NCBI RefSeq assembly: GCF_002843175.1
Contig: NZ_PJEO01000054.1
Location: 108,106-172,105 of the forward strand
DNA from: Confluentibacter flavum
GTDB taxonomy: Bacteria; Bacteroidota; Bacteroidia; Flavobacteriales; Flavobacteriaceae
Direction: 5' to 3'
Length of the DNA: 64,000 bases
Below the pieces are notes generated by a model. That model was not told the DNA's origin. It worked only from the letters and a program-made list of their open reading frames with translations, and did no database searches. Numbering within the stretch: the stretch's first letter is position 1; every line of letters starts with the position of its first letter. Shown piece after piece: positions 27,377 to 36,924 of the stretch. A program made the translations under genes and the position numbers.

Positions 27377-28393
27377 TTAGTGGTGGCTGGGTTCCAATAC
27401 AAGCTTAACGTATAATGGAAAGTGGTCAGAACCAAATTTCGAAAGTCGCTCTAATTCCACGAGCTTAAATTCTTCGGTAACAAAATAGTGATCTAATGGC
27501 CATCGTAAAATGAAAGACGTAGCATCAAAAGTATTGTAAAGTCCACGACCGATCCTTACATTTTTTAAATTTCCCTGTTGGCCAAACATCCTGGAAGTGT
27601 GAGACCACGAAACATCATTAAAATCCCCAGCAACTATTGATGGTAATGGGTTATTAGCAACTAATTTCCCGATTTTCAACAGTGCAACTTCCTCTTCTTT
27701 TACATTGTCGGGATACTTTTTACTTGGAACGGGGGCAACAGGGTGAATTCCGTGGAAATTGAAGAAATTTCCCGAAGGCAATGTCATAATTACGTGAAAT
27801 GAGGGTACATCATCATGCTTTAAAAATTTTATCTCCTTGTTTTTCATAGGTAATTTAGAATATAAAGACATACCATAAGCATTGTCCAAAGGATATTCCA
27901 ATTGGTAAGGATAATTTTGTTTTAGAACCAGTAATTCCTTCGCCCACCAATCGTTTACTTCCATAGCGAGAAGAATATCAGGATCCTGTTGTTTTATAAT
28001 TTTTAAAAAGGCTTCGGATTGCCGATTATCGATTAATACATTTGCCAATAACACGCTAAAAGTGTCGTCTGGTTTTATTATTCCAGTCCGGAAATCTGGA
28101 ACTGATTTTTCTCCAAGCAGATAGGGGTATATAACAATTCCGTTTATAATTATTACCGCTATAAGGCCAAGTAGGAGAAACAAGGAAGGAAATTTCCATT
28201 TTTTGATTAGCAAGATGAGGAGAAATAGAAACAGTATTCCCAGAAGAAGGTACTGTGGCCTCGGGAAATCCAGAATCTTAAAATACCAGAGCCTGAGGTC
28301 GTATATAAGGGAAAGTAGGGTTATAAGTATAAGCCCTGTACTAAAAACAAGCACGGAGCAATACAGGAATTTTTTTATGCCACCCATAATCAT
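27377..28393 (-). CDS. membrane-anchored endonuclease/exonuclease/phosphatase family protein
   Basis: The 338-residue protein has three N-terminal membrane helices (to about residue 105) and then an EEP domain. Catalytic landmarks are LLAMEVNDWW (the metal-binding Glu), NFHGIHPVAP, VAGDFNDVSW (the Asp/Asn pair) and the final GSDHFPLYV with the catalytic His. The domain probably faces the periplasm and could act on phosphodiesters or phosphomonoesters, including lipids or extracellular DNA. It is the last gene of the accessory zone behind valS. Confidence 0.9.
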   Translation of the reverse strand: MIMGGIKKFLYCSVLVFSTGLILITLLSLIYDLRLWYFKILDFPRPQYLLLGILFLFLLILLIKKWKFPSLFLLLGLIAVIIINGIVIYPYLLGEKSVPDFRTGIIKPDDTFSVLLANVLIDNRQSEAFLKIIKQQDPDILLAMEVNDWWAKELLVLKQNYPYQLEYPLDNAYGMSLYSKLPMKNKEIKFLKHDDVPSFHVIMTLPSGNFFNFHGIHPVAPVPSKKYPDNVKEEEVALLKIGKLVANNPLPSIVAGDFNDVSWSHTSRMFGQQGNLKNVRIGRGLYNTFDATSFILRWPLDHYFVTEEFKLVELERLSKFGSDHFPLYVKLVLEPSHH

Positions 28394-28662
28394 ATGTTTT
28401 TTTAAATAAAATTATTGTGAATAAATCCTTTAATCCAGTTTTTATACACTCCTAACATTCGTTAACACTTCATATCTAAGTCAAAGTTATATAAGATATT
28501 AACTTCAATACATGCTGAAAATAACATGTAAGTTGCGGTTCATTCCTAAAGCATCAAGTGTCTACACACAGGAAACTTTAGACGAGGTGCGAACAGGTAA
28601 ATACTTTTAGCTATTGTCAGGTAATACACTGGTATAGTATCTCATAGCTTCTCGAACTCCAT

Positions 28663-31314
28663 TTACCTACTACCAAATGTCATTTTAAACATATTGGTGA
28701 ATTGTTTTAATAATGATATTTCAGAATTGTCATAGGTATCTACCAAAGTTATCACGTTTAGTTTTGCTGTAAACGATTCCAAAGTCTCTAATTTCGTTTT
28801 TTTAATGCTTATCGTTTTCTCGGTATTTGGTAGCATATCAAAATAATTATCAGAGAAATTATTGCTTGAACCTGATGCTAAGAAAACGTTTTTGGCTAGT
28901 TTTTTTGTCTTTAAGGTAACTATAAAATGGTCGTTAGTTTCGGTAACAGCATAGGTTAACTCTGGTGCTGGAAGTTTAAGGTTTTTAAATGCCGATAAAT
29001 ACAATATGTTTTCTGTAATTGTTTTATTGTCGGCAGTATTCAATAATTCTGCTTTCAGCAATACCTTGGTAGAATCTATGGCAGTTAAAAAACCGTTTTT
29101 TAATAAACTGATGTATTTTTTTGATTGATTTTCTTTGACTTCAATCGGTGTTTCCTGTTGTTTTAAAATGTTCCCATCAAAATCAATGGCCGTAATTTTT
29201 AATGTGGCATTAATGGGCTTTAGCGAATCTGAAACTACAAATACATCAATATGTTCTCCTTTATCTTCAAAACTGATTAAAAAGTTTTCAAAGGATTGTT
29301 TTGCGGTGTAATGCAATGCCTTCCATTTGCCATGATAATCGATGCTAGACCAAGATGCCACAGGCCAACAGTCGTTAATTTGCCAATATAAACTGCCCAT
29401 GCAACGATCTCTATTACGTCTGTGCGCTTCAATACCCACTTGTACGCCGTATGCTTGCAACAACTGACTTACATAAAGAAAACTCGCAAAATCCTTAGGA
29501 CTTTTGTAGTACCGAAGCATGTAATCTTCTATGGTTTCATTGCCAATACTAGAACGTTGGTGCGATTTCATTACATCGGAATAAATGTTATGATCTTGAG
29601 GAAGCGTATATTTTTCTACCGTTGCTAATTCCGGAAATGATTGAAAACCGTATTCCGACATAAATCGAGGTATTGCCGTGTTGTATTTTTCGAAAGGTTC
29701 TTTGCCCCACCAAACCATCCAATAATGGGCATCTCCTTTATCATGTGATTCTTTTCCGCCAAAATCACTGCCTGGCGAGGATGGCCAATAAGGACGTGTC
29801 GGGTCATAATTAACGACCACTTTTGGCAGTATTTTATGGAAAATAGTGTCGTACGCTTTCCAAATGGTATTGGCGACGTCTTTGGATTGTTCTCTGGTAA
29901 TTTTATCTTTCCAACCCCAACTTTCCCAAGCGATAAGGGCTTCATTATTGCCGCACCAAAGTGCAATAGAGGTGTGGTTTCTTAGTCTTTTAACATTATC
30001 TATGGCCTCTTGTTTTACATTTTCTAAAAATTTTGAATCGTCAGGATACATAGAACAAGCAAACATAAAATCCTGCCAAACCAATAGACCCATCTCATCG
30101 CATAATTCGTAAAATTCATCGTTCTCATAAATACCGCCGCCCCATACTCGCAGCATATTCATATTGGCCGCTTTGGCAGAAGACACGATATGCCCATAAT
30201 TTTCTTTTTTGACTCTAGGTAGAAATACATCTTGAGGAATGTAATTGGCACCTTTCATAAAGACAGGATGGCCATTGACTTTAAAGTAAAACGAGGTGCC
30301 AAATGTATCAGGTTCTCTAATTAATTCGATGGTTCTCAATCCTATTTTATGTGATTTGGAATCTACATACTCATTGGAAGTCAGTTTTACTTCAACAACA
30401 TATAAATATTGTTCGCCCATACCATTGGGCCACCACAATTGCGGATTTTCAATTTCAAAAGGAATGCTGAGATTATTTTTCCCATTGGTTAAATCTAAAT
30501 TAGCTGTTTTTATGGATTCCCCATTTACAAATATTTCCGCTTTTGCTTTATCGCTTTTGCCTGTTGCATCAACTTCAATAAAAGCGGTCATGTTAGCTTT
30601 TTCACTGATACTATTTTGTTGGATAAAGACGTCTTCAATTTTAAGATGGTTCCAACTTCTTAATGTTATGGGTCTCCAAATGCCAGATGTGACTAGCCGA
30701 GGTCCCCAATCCCATCCAAAATGATAGCCTGCTTTTCTGGTAAATGGACTCACATGTTTTTCTCCATGTACTTGTCCGATTTTTGCAAGGTCGTTATCAG
30801 ATAAAGGAAGCTTATAACCTAAAGCATCATGTTTTTCAACACCTTTGTTAATGGGAGATTCAAAATGGATTTGTAATACATTGTCTCCAACTTTTAGCAA
30901 TTGCTTGGCATCTACACTATAATGACGAAACATATTATCTGTTTCAAGTAACAAAGAAAAGTTTAAATATACTTTGCTATAAGTGTCGAGTCCCGAAAAA
31001 TCTAATTCAATATGTTGTTTTGAAATAGCTTCTTTTGAAAGGTTGAAAGTGGTTTGGTAATGCCAATCTGTTTTGTCTATCCATTGCAACTCATGTTCGT
31101 TTAAGCGATAGTAAGGATCTTCTATTTTTTCTAAATAAAGTAAATCGGTATGAACGGTACCTGGAACGCTTGCTTGACTCCACAAGGTGTCTTTGGAATT
31201 TTTAAAACTCCAATTTTCATTTAATCTAATTTCTGAAACAGAAGACACTTTACAGCTCATTATAGAAGTAATGATTAAAAATGACAGTAGTCCATAATGT
31301 ATGAATTTATGCAT
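28663..31314 (-). CDS. GH2 beta-mannosidase-like lipoprotein
   Basis: This 883-residue glycoside hydrolase of family 2 follows the beta-mannosidase subfamily. The lipoprotein signal ends in FLIITSIMSC. A sugar-binding jelly-roll and immunoglobulin-like domain precede the TIM barrel, which opens with RVWGGGIYENDEFYELCDE and WQDFMFACSMYP. The acid/base Glu is in LWCGNNE (about 455) and the nucleophile in SEYGFQSFPE (about 554), so it should be active. HFGWDWGPRLVTSG also marks the subfamily. It would release beta-mannose from oligosaccharides at the cell surface or in the periplasm. It stands alone, without SusC/SusD or regulators. Confidence 0.93.
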   Translation of the reverse strand: MHKFIHYGLLSFLIITSIMSCKVSSVSEIRLNENWSFKNSKDTLWSQASVPGTVHTDLLYLEKIEDPYYRLNEHELQWIDKTDWHYQTTFNLSKEAISKQHIELDFSGLDTYSKVYLNFSLLLETDNMFRHYSVDAKQLLKVGDNVLQIHFESPINKGVEKHDALGYKLPLSDNDLAKIGQVHGEKHVSPFTRKAGYHFGWDWGPRLVTSGIWRPITLRSWNHLKIEDVFIQQNSISEKANMTAFIEVDATGKSDKAKAEIFVNGESIKTANLDLTNGKNNLSIPFEIENPQLWWPNGMGEQYLYVVEVKLTSNEYVDSKSHKIGLRTIELIREPDTFGTSFYFKVNGHPVFMKGANYIPQDVFLPRVKKENYGHIVSSAKAANMNMLRVWGGGIYENDEFYELCDEMGLLVWQDFMFACSMYPDDSKFLENVKQEAIDNVKRLRNHTSIALWCGNNEALIAWESWGWKDKITREQSKDVANTIWKAYDTIFHKILPKVVVNYDPTRPYWPSSPGSDFGGKESHDKGDAHYWMVWWGKEPFEKYNTAIPRFMSEYGFQSFPELATVEKYTLPQDHNIYSDVMKSHQRSSIGNETIEDYMLRYYKSPKDFASFLYVSQLLQAYGVQVGIEAHRRNRDRCMGSLYWQINDCWPVASWSSIDYHGKWKALHYTAKQSFENFLISFEDKGEHIDVFVVSDSLKPINATLKITAIDFDGNILKQQETPIEVKENQSKKYISLLKNGFLTAIDSTKVLLKAELLNTADNKTITENILYLSAFKNLKLPAPELTYAVTETNDHFIVTLKTKKLAKNVFLASGSSNNFSDNYFDMLPNTEKTISIKKTKLETLESFTAKLNVITLVDTYDNSEISLLKQFTNMFKMTFGSR

Positions 31315-31412
31315 TGCATATTTTTTTAATGCCCATGTGATTGAGTTTAAGATGGTTTTTATATAAGCAGGTAAACGAAAGTAGTTGAAAATTTGTTCAA
31401 ATTCAAATAAAC

Positions 31413-31440
31413 AAAAAAGACTGCGTATTATGGCAGTCTT
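31413..31440 (-). terminator. intrinsic terminator of metK
   Basis: An 8-bp stem (AAGACTGC with GCAGTCTT) is followed on the minus strand by six T residues. It lies 25 bases after the metK stop codon. Confidence 0.8.
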
Positions 31441-31464
31441 ATATTACATTTTTAAAAATTGTGT

Positions 31465-32718
31465 TTATAAACCAAAAGCAGTTTTTACTTTATCTATATA
31501 ATCTAATTTTTCCCAAGTAAACAATTCTACGTCTAAGGTAACAGATTCACCAGTTGGTTGTGTAAATGTTTTGGTAATGGTTTCATTTTTACGTCCCATG
31601 TGTCCGTAAGCAGCCGTTTCGCTATATATAGGCGAGCGCAATTTTAAGCGTTCTTCAATAGCAAATGGGCGCATATCAAAAAGCTTAGAAACAATCTCAG
31701 CGATTTCGCCATCGGTCATATTAAAAGAGCAAGTTCCGTAAGTATTAATAAAAATACCCATAGGCTCTACCACGCCAATGGCATAACTTACTTGTACTAA
31801 AATTTCATCGGCAACACCAGCGGCAACCAAATTTTTAGCAATATGTCGTGTAGCATACGCCGCACTTCTATCCACTTTACTTGGGTCTTTTCCAGAAAAT
31901 GCACCACCACCATGGGCGCCTTTGCCTCCGTAGGTGTCCACAATAATTTTACGACCAGTTAATCCTGTATCACCATGTGGACCGCCAATTACGAACTTTC
32001 CGGTTGGGTTTATATGGTATGTGATATCATCATTAAATAACGCTTGAATATCCTTCGGTAATTTGGCTTTTACGCGTGGGATTAAAATCCCAACAATATC
32101 TTTTCTAATTTTTGCAAGCATGGTATCATCATCTGCAAAATCGTCATGTTGGGTTGATAAAACAATGGCATCGATACGTTGTGGAATATTATCATCGCTA
32201 TATTCTATGGTTACCTGACTTTTAGAATCGGGTCTTATATAGGTAATCTCTTTGTTTTCTCTACGTAAAGCGGCAAGTTCAATCAACAATCTATGTGATA
32301 AATCTAATGCCAAAGGCATATAATTTTCGGTTTCGTTGGTAGCGTAACCAAACATCATTCCTTGATCTCCGGCACCTTGTTGCTCTTTTGTTGCTCTGTC
32401 AACTCCACGATTGATGTCGTCTGATTGTTCATGAATGGCAGATAGTACACCACAAGAATTTCCATCGAACATATACTCGCCTTTGGTATAACCAATCTTG
32501 TTTATGGTATCTCTTGCAATTTTTTGTACGTCTAAATAGGTGTGTGATTTTACCTCACCAGCAAGGACTACTTGTCCTGTTGTTACCAAGGTTTCGCAAG
32601 CGACTTTAGAGTCTCTGTCGAATGCTAAAAAATTATCGATTAAAGCATCACTAATTTGATCTGCTACTTTGTCCGGATGTCCTTCAGATACACTTTCCGA
32701 AGTAAATAAATATGCCAT
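31465..32718 (-). CDS. metK: S-adenosylmethionine synthase
   Basis: MetK makes S-adenosylmethionine from methionine and ATP in the cytoplasm. [16 protein letters not shown] opens the protein, [12 protein letters not shown] and [18 protein letters not shown] are the ATP and phosphate loops, and the length of 417 is typical. The gene is preceded by a SAM-II-type riboswitch and a consensus promoter, so it should be shut down when SAM is high. It is divergent from the ilv operon and ends at its own terminator. Confidence 0.97.
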   Translation of the reverse strand: MAYLFTSESVSEGHPDKVADQISDALIDNFLAFDRDSKVACETLVTTGQVVLAGEVKSHTYLDVQKIARDTINKIGYTKGEYMFDGNSCGVLSAIHEQSDDINRGVDRATKEQQGAGDQGMMFGYATNETENYMPLALDLSHRLLIELAALRRENKEITYIRPDSKSQVTIEYSDDNIPQRIDAIVLSTQHDDFADDDTMLAKIRKDIVGILIPRVKAKLPKDIQALFNDDITYHINPTGKFVIGGPHGDTGLTGRKIIVDTYGGKGAHGGGAFSGKDPSKVDRSAAYATRHIAKNLVAAGVADEILVQVSYAIGVVEPMGIFINTYGTCSFNMTDGEIAEIVSKLFDMRPFAIEERLKLRSPIYSETAAYGHMGRKNETITKTFTQPTGESVTLDVELFTWEKLDYIDKVKTAFGL

Positions 32719-32768
32719 TGAATTATATATTATAAGGGAGATTTGACGATAACGTCGCAGGGAGTTTT

Positions 32769-32866
32769 CACTGCCTTTAGCATTTTTATTTATGCTGAAC
32801 TTGTTTCAGTATCTTTTAAAAAGAAGTTCTACATAAAGAGGTTGCAATCAGTCAAATCTTTCCTCT
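32769..32866 (-). ncRNA. SAM-II-type riboswitch before metK
   Basis: On the minus strand P1 is formed by AGAGG (32862-32866) and CCTCT (32837-32841). Its loop reads AAAGATTTGACTGATTGCAA, in the style of SAM-II loops. The 3' strand ATGCTAAAGGCAGTG matches the conserved end of the class. ACTG in the loop (32849-32852) can pair with CAGT in the 3' strand (32770-32773) to make the H-type pseudoknot. The segment between P1 and the 3' strand is unusually long, and part of it (32792-32814) is an arm of the repeat family found elsewhere in this window. Binding of SAM would close the pseudoknot about 50 bases before the metK start. Confidence 0.82.
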
Positions 32867-32879
32867 GTTATTATGCTTG

Positions 32880-32908
32880 CAAAAGTAAAAAAATAAAAGG
32901 AAAAACAA
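32880..32908 (-). promoter_or_regulatory. metK promoter
   Basis: On the minus strand TTG (32906-32908), an 18-base spacer and TACTTTTG (32880-32887, fits TAnnTTTG exactly) form a good Bacteroidota sigma-A promoter. Transcription would begin just before the riboswitch P1 stem. Confidence 0.75.
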
Positions 32909-32977
32909 ATTGATTTTCATTTTTTATAGAAAAGATTAGGTTATTTATTTTTAAATCGAAATATTTGTAACGCAAAA

Positions 32978-33040
32978 ATGAAAAAACAAATTTTAAATAT
33001 AGTTTCTGTCATCGTCATTGTGATTATTTCACAACGATAG
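32978..33040 (+). CDS. ilvL: branched-chain amino acid leader peptide of the ilv operon
   Basis: A 20-codon frame begins MKKQILNIVS, continues with alternating Val and Ile codons, and ends SQR before TAG. Eleven of 20 residues are Ile, Leu or Val, the products of the enzymes encoded downstream. An intrinsic terminator follows 31 bases later. This is the classical layout of translation-coupled attenuation: ribosome stalling at Ile/Val/Leu codons would favour an antiterminator. An imperfect -7 box (AATATTTG, 32960-32967) lies just upstream. The symbol is used by function, not by homology to enterobacterial leaders. Confidence 0.82.
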   Translation: MKKQILNIVSVIVIVIISQR

Positions 33041-33096
33041 GGAGCGTATTTAATAACTATATAAATTACGGCCTTCCCTAAACGGAAGGTTTTTTT
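33038..33096 (+). terminator. ilv attenuator: terminator with alternative antiterminator pairing
   Basis: The terminator is CCTTCC (33072-33077), a six-base loop, GGAAGG (33084-33089) and seven T (33090-33096). TAGGGAG at 33038-33044, which includes the leader stop codon, can pair with TTCCCTA (33074-33080). Such pairing would remove the terminator's left arm. A ribosome that reaches the stop would mask TAGGGAG and let the terminator form. A ribosome stalled upstream would leave it free. Confidence 0.8.
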
Positions 33097-33232
33097 ATGA
33101 AGAATTTTTTGATATTGGACATCATAAAAAAAATGAATTAAATATTTGATTATAAATGAATTAAATGATTTTTATTAGCTGTGGATTTAACCGTCAATAA
33201 CTATAAATCATGATATGAAAGCGGTAATGATT

Positions 33233-33240
33233 TAATTTTG
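33233..33240 (+). promoter_or_regulatory. possible second -7 box before ilvD
   Basis: TAATTTTG fits TAnnTTTG but has no TTG at the right distance upstream. If used it would bypass the attenuator. The rest of the 243 bases between attenuator and ilvD is AT-rich with no other feature seen. Confidence 0.3.
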
Positions 33241-33339
33241 GAACTCATTTTAATCATTATTGAATTTTTAACAAAATTCTTAATAACTTAAGATATTAGT
33301 AATTAACCAATTATAGAGCTTAAATTTCTATAAATAATT

Positions 33340-35025
33340 ATGAAAGAACTAAATAAACATAGTAAAAGATTAACACAAGATGAGTCTCAGCCAGCATCCC
33401 AAGCCATGTTATACGCTGTGGGTTTGTCTGATGAGGATATGCATAAAGCTCAAGTGGGTATTGCCAGTACTGGATATGATGGAAATCCGTGCAATATGCA
33501 TTTAAATGGTTTGGCTGCCGAGGTTAAAATTGAGTGTAAAATAGCTGGTTTGGTTGGTTTAGGATTTAATACTATTGGCGTTAGTGATGGTATTTCCATG
33601 GGTACTTCAGGTATGAATTATTCTTTAGCTTCTCGCGATATCATTGCAGACTCTATTGAAACGGTTGTGAATGCTCAAAGTTATGATGCGCTTATATCTG
33701 TTGTAGGTTGTGATAAAAATATGCCAGGAGCAGTTATTGCTATGTTGCGTTTAAATCGACCATCAATAATGATGTACGGTGGTACCATAGCTTCAGGTAA
33801 ATATAAAGGAAGAAAATTAAATATTGTTTCCGCTTTTGAAGCTTTAGGACAAAAAGTGGCAGGTGAAATTGGTGAAGAAGAGTATAGAGAGATTATAAAA
33901 AGTGCCATTCCAGGTGCAGGAGCATGTGGCGGTATGTATACAGCAAATACAATGGCATCTGCAATAGAATGTATGGGTTTTGCGCTGCCTTATAATTCGT
34001 CTATTCCAGCAGAAAATCCGAATAAATTATCAGAAAGCGAAAGGACAGCAATCGCTATCAAAAATCTTTTAGAACTGGATTTAAAACCTTTAGATATCAT
34101 TTCTAAAAAATCTATTGAAAATGCTATTGCGCTTGTAAATGCTCTTGGAGGATCTACCAATGCCGTTTTACATTTCTTAGCGATCGCACATGCGGCTGAT
34201 ATCGAGTTTACTTTAGAGGATTTTCAAAAAGTTAGCGATAGAACACCTTTAATAGCGGATTTAAAACCTAGCGGAAAATATTTAATGGAAGATGTTCATG
34301 GTATTGGTGGAACACCTGCCGTGATGAAATATTTACTGGACAATGGTTATTTACATGGTGATTGTATGACCGTAACAGGAAAAACCTTGGCTGAAAACTT
34401 AAAAGATGTTGAACCACTTAAGTTTGAAAATGATCAAGATGTCATTCATCCAAAAGAGAACCCTTTAAAATCTTCAGGGAATTTACAAATTCTTTATGGA
34501 AACTTAGCAACTGAGGGTGCTGTTGCAAAAATATCAGGAAATGAAGGATTGGTTTTTGAAGGAAAAGCGGTTGTCTATGATGGTGAACAAGCAGCAAATA
34601 CAGGGATTTCTAATGGTGAAGTAGAAAAAGGAGATGTTGTTGTTATTAGATATGTAGGGCCAAAAGGTGGTCCAGGTATGCCAGAAATGTTAAAGCCAAC
34701 CTCGCTCATTATGGGTGCAGGTTTAGGGAAATCCGTAGCATTAATAACAGATGGTCGTTTTTCTGGAGGTACTCACGGTTTTGTAGTGGGTCATATCACT
34801 CCTGAAGCGCAATCTGGTGGCGCCATAGGATTGCTTAAAACGGGCGATAAAATTAAAATTAGCGCAGAAGATAATTCCATCAACGTATTGATTTCTGATG
34901 AAGAATTATCTAAAAGAAAGTCGCAATGGATTGAACCAGCGTTAAAACATAATAAAGGTATATTATATAAATATGCAAAATCAGTATCATCAGCTTCAAA
35001 GGGTTGTGTAACTGATGCATTCTAA
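33340..35025 (+). CDS. ilvD: dihydroxy-acid dehydratase
   Basis: IlvD dehydrates the dihydroxy acids in the third step of valine and isoleucine synthesis, using an iron-sulfur cluster. Cluster cysteines are in [20 protein letters not shown] and [24 protein letters not shown] [11 protein letters not shown] and [11 protein letters not shown] are family motifs. Length 561 is typical. It is the first gene of the ilv operon, after the attenuator, and is followed by a short palindrome before ilvB. Confidence 0.97.
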   Translation: MKELNKHSKRLTQDESQPASQAMLYAVGLSDEDMHKAQVGIASTGYDGNPCNMHLNGLAAEVKIECKIAGLVGLGFNTIGVSDGISMGTSGMNYSLASRDIIADSIETVVNAQSYDALISVVGCDKNMPGAVIAMLRLNRPSIMMYGGTIASGKYKGRKLNIVSAFEALGQKVAGEIGEEEYREIIKSAIPGAGACGGMYTANTMASAIECMGFALPYNSSIPAENPNKLSESERTAIAIKNLLELDLKPLDIISKKSIENAIALVNALGGSTNAVLHFLAIAHAADIEFTLEDFQKVSDRTPLIADLKPSGKYLMEDVHGIGGTPAVMKYLLDNGYLHGDCMTVTGKTLAENLKDVEPLKFENDQDVIHPKENPLKSSGNLQILYGNLATEGAVAKISGNEGLVFEGKAVVYDGEQAANTGISNGEVEKGDVVVIRYVGPKGGPGMPEMLKPTSLIMGAGLGKSVALITDGRFSGGTHGFVVGHITPEAQSGGAIGLLKTGDKIKISAEDNSINVLISDEELSKRKSQWIEPALKHNKGILYKYAKSVSSASKGCVTDAF

Positions 35026-35039
35026 ATAGAAATTTTTTC

Positions 35040-35059
35040 ATTTCCGCAAAGGCGGAAAT
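35040..35059. repeat. extragenic palindrome between ilvD and ilvB
   Basis: ATTTCCGC, loop AAAG, GCGGAAAT forms a perfect 8-bp hairpin in the 43-base gap. It has no T-run, so it is not a terminator. I recall similar short palindromes between genes in flavobacteria. It could set relative expression of ilvD and ilvB by stabilising mRNA ends. Confidence 0.6.
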
Positions 35060-35068
35060 CTCAATATA

Positions 35069-36808
35069 ATGAGTATGAAAACACAAACAGCCAATAAAAC
35101 ACAGAACGTGACTGAAAAAACAGAACGAATAACGGGCAGCGAAGCTATAATAAGATGTTTAATAGCAGAAGGCGTTGATATACTTTATGGATATCCAGGA
35201 GGTGCTATCATGCCAGTGTATGATGAACTATATAAGTTCAAAGATCAAATAAGTCATATTTTAACGCGTCACGAACAAGGCGCTGCACACGCAGCCCAAG
35301 GTTATGCACGTATTTCTGGTAGAGTAGGCGTTGCCATGGCAACATCGGGTCCTGGAGCTACCAATTTAGTGACGGGTATTGCCGATGCGCAAATAGATTC
35401 CACACCTTTAGTTTGTATTACAGGCCAAGTAGCATCCCATTTATTGGGAAGCGATGCCTTTCAAGAAACGGATATTGTGGGTATTTCTACCCCGGTAACA
35501 AAATGGAACTGTCAAGTTACTGAAGCATCTCAAATCCCAGAAGCATTAGCTAAAGCATTTTATTTAGCAAAAAGTGGGCGACCAGGACCTGTTTTGGTCG
35601 ATATTACTAAAGATGCGCAATTTGGGGAACTTGATTTTAAATACGAAAAATGTAAAGGCGTAAGAAGTTATATACCTGTACCGCCAACAGATTTAGAGAC
35701 AGTTGCTAAAGCGGCCGAGTTAATAAACAATGCTAAAAAACCATTAATTGTTTGGGGACAAGGTATTATATTAAGTCAGGCAGAAGAGCAATTAAAAGCA
35801 GTTATTGAAAAAGCAGGTATTCCATCTGCATGGACTATCCTTGGAGCTTCGGCCATACCAACATCACATCCTTTAAATATAGGAATGGTTGGTATGCATG
35901 GTAATTATGCGCCAAATGTATTAACTAATGAATGTGATGTGCTCATTGCCATAGGAATGCGTTTTGACGACCGAGTTACAGGGAATTTGAATACCTATGC
36001 AAAACAAGCTAAGGTTATCCATTTTGAAATTGATCCAGCAGAAGTTGACAAAAATGTAAAAACGGATGTGGCTGTTTTAGGTGATGCTAAATCAAGTCTT
36101 ACAGCATTATTGCCTTTGTTAAATAATAATACTCACAATGAATGGCATCAAAAATTTAAGGATTTATACGCCATTGAATTTGAAAAAATCATAAAGGATG
36201 ATATTACGCCCACAAAAGAAGGTTTAACCATGGGAGAGGTATTAAGACAGATAAATATCAATACCAAGGGTAATGCCGCTATTGTGTCCGATGTCGGTCA
36301 ACATCAAATGATTGCCTGTCGTTATTCGGAATTTAATATCACTAAAAGTAATATCACTTCTGGTGGATTGGGTACTATGGGCTTTGCGCTCCCTGCCGCC
36401 ATTGGTGCTAAAATGGCAGCGCCAGATAGAGAAGTTGTCGCTATTATAGGAGACGGTGGTTATCAAATGACCATTCAAGAACTCGGGACTATTTTTCAGA
36501 ATAAAGTACCAGTAAAAATCGTAGTTTTGAACAATGAATTTTTAGGAATGGTGCGTCAGTGGCAACAGTTATTTTTTGACAAAAGATATGCTTCAACCGA
36601 AATGACCAACCCAGATTTTGTTACCATCGCCAAAGGCTATTATATTGAAGGCAAACGTGTAACAAAACGGGACGAATTGGCTACTGCCGTAAAAGAAATG
36701 ATTGCATCAAAAGATGCGTATTTCTTAGAGGTTTGCGTAGAGAAGGAAGATAATGTGTTTCCAATGATACCATCTGGAGCCTCAGTTTCAGATATACGTT
36801 TAAGTTAA
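35069..36808 (+). CDS. ilvB: acetolactate synthase large (catalytic) subunit
   Basis: This ThDP enzyme condenses pyruvate with pyruvate or 2-oxobutyrate, the first common step of branched-chain synthesis. YGYPGGAIMPVYDEL and the catalytic Glu in RHEQGAAHAAQGYAR mark the N-terminal domain. The ThDP/Mg motif GDGGYQMTIQEL...NNEFLGMVRQWQ lies in the C-terminal domain. At 579 residues it is complete. The start used gives MSMKTQTANK; the second Met two codons later is equally possible. Its regulatory subunit follows after 116 bases. Confidence 0.97.
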   Translation: MSMKTQTANKTQNVTEKTERITGSEAIIRCLIAEGVDILYGYPGGAIMPVYDELYKFKDQISHILTRHEQGAAHAAQGYARISGRVGVAMATSGPGATNLVTGIADAQIDSTPLVCITGQVASHLLGSDAFQETDIVGISTPVTKWNCQVTEASQIPEALAKAFYLAKSGRPGPVLVDITKDAQFGELDFKYEKCKGVRSYIPVPPTDLETVAKAAELINNAKKPLIVWGQGIILSQAEEQLKAVIEKAGIPSAWTILGASAIPTSHPLNIGMVGMHGNYAPNVLTNECDVLIAIGMRFDDRVTGNLNTYAKQAKVIHFEIDPAEVDKNVKTDVAVLGDAKSSLTALLPLLNNNTHNEWHQKFKDLYAIEFEKIIKDDITPTKEGLTMGEVLRQININTKGNAAIVSDVGQHQMIACRYSEFNITKSNITSGGLGTMGFALPAAIGAKMAAPDREVVAIIGDGGYQMTIQELGTIFQNKVPVKIVVLNNEFLGMVRQWQQLFFDKRYASTEMTNPDFVTIAKGYYIEGKRVTKRDELATAVKEMIASKDAYFLEVCVEKEDNVFPMIPSGASVSDIRLS

Positions 36809-36924
36809 TTGAAGAAACAAGAACACAGATAAAAGAATATAGAAAACAAGAGAGGTGTAAGTGTTAAAAACAGGATTGTAAAAGTCTTTTTTCTTATATC
36901 TATTCTCTAATATCTCTTAAAAAA

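Noticed and set aside
27158..27415. 85-codon plus-strand frame in the gap after the second lipoprotein gene
   Set aside because: It begins inside the decayed valS 3' copy, overlaps the EEP gene on the other strand and has no protein-like composition.
24900..28400. The valS downstream zone as a prophage or integrative element
   Set aside because: No integrase, transposase, phage or conjugation gene is present; only the duplicated 3' ends point to insertion.
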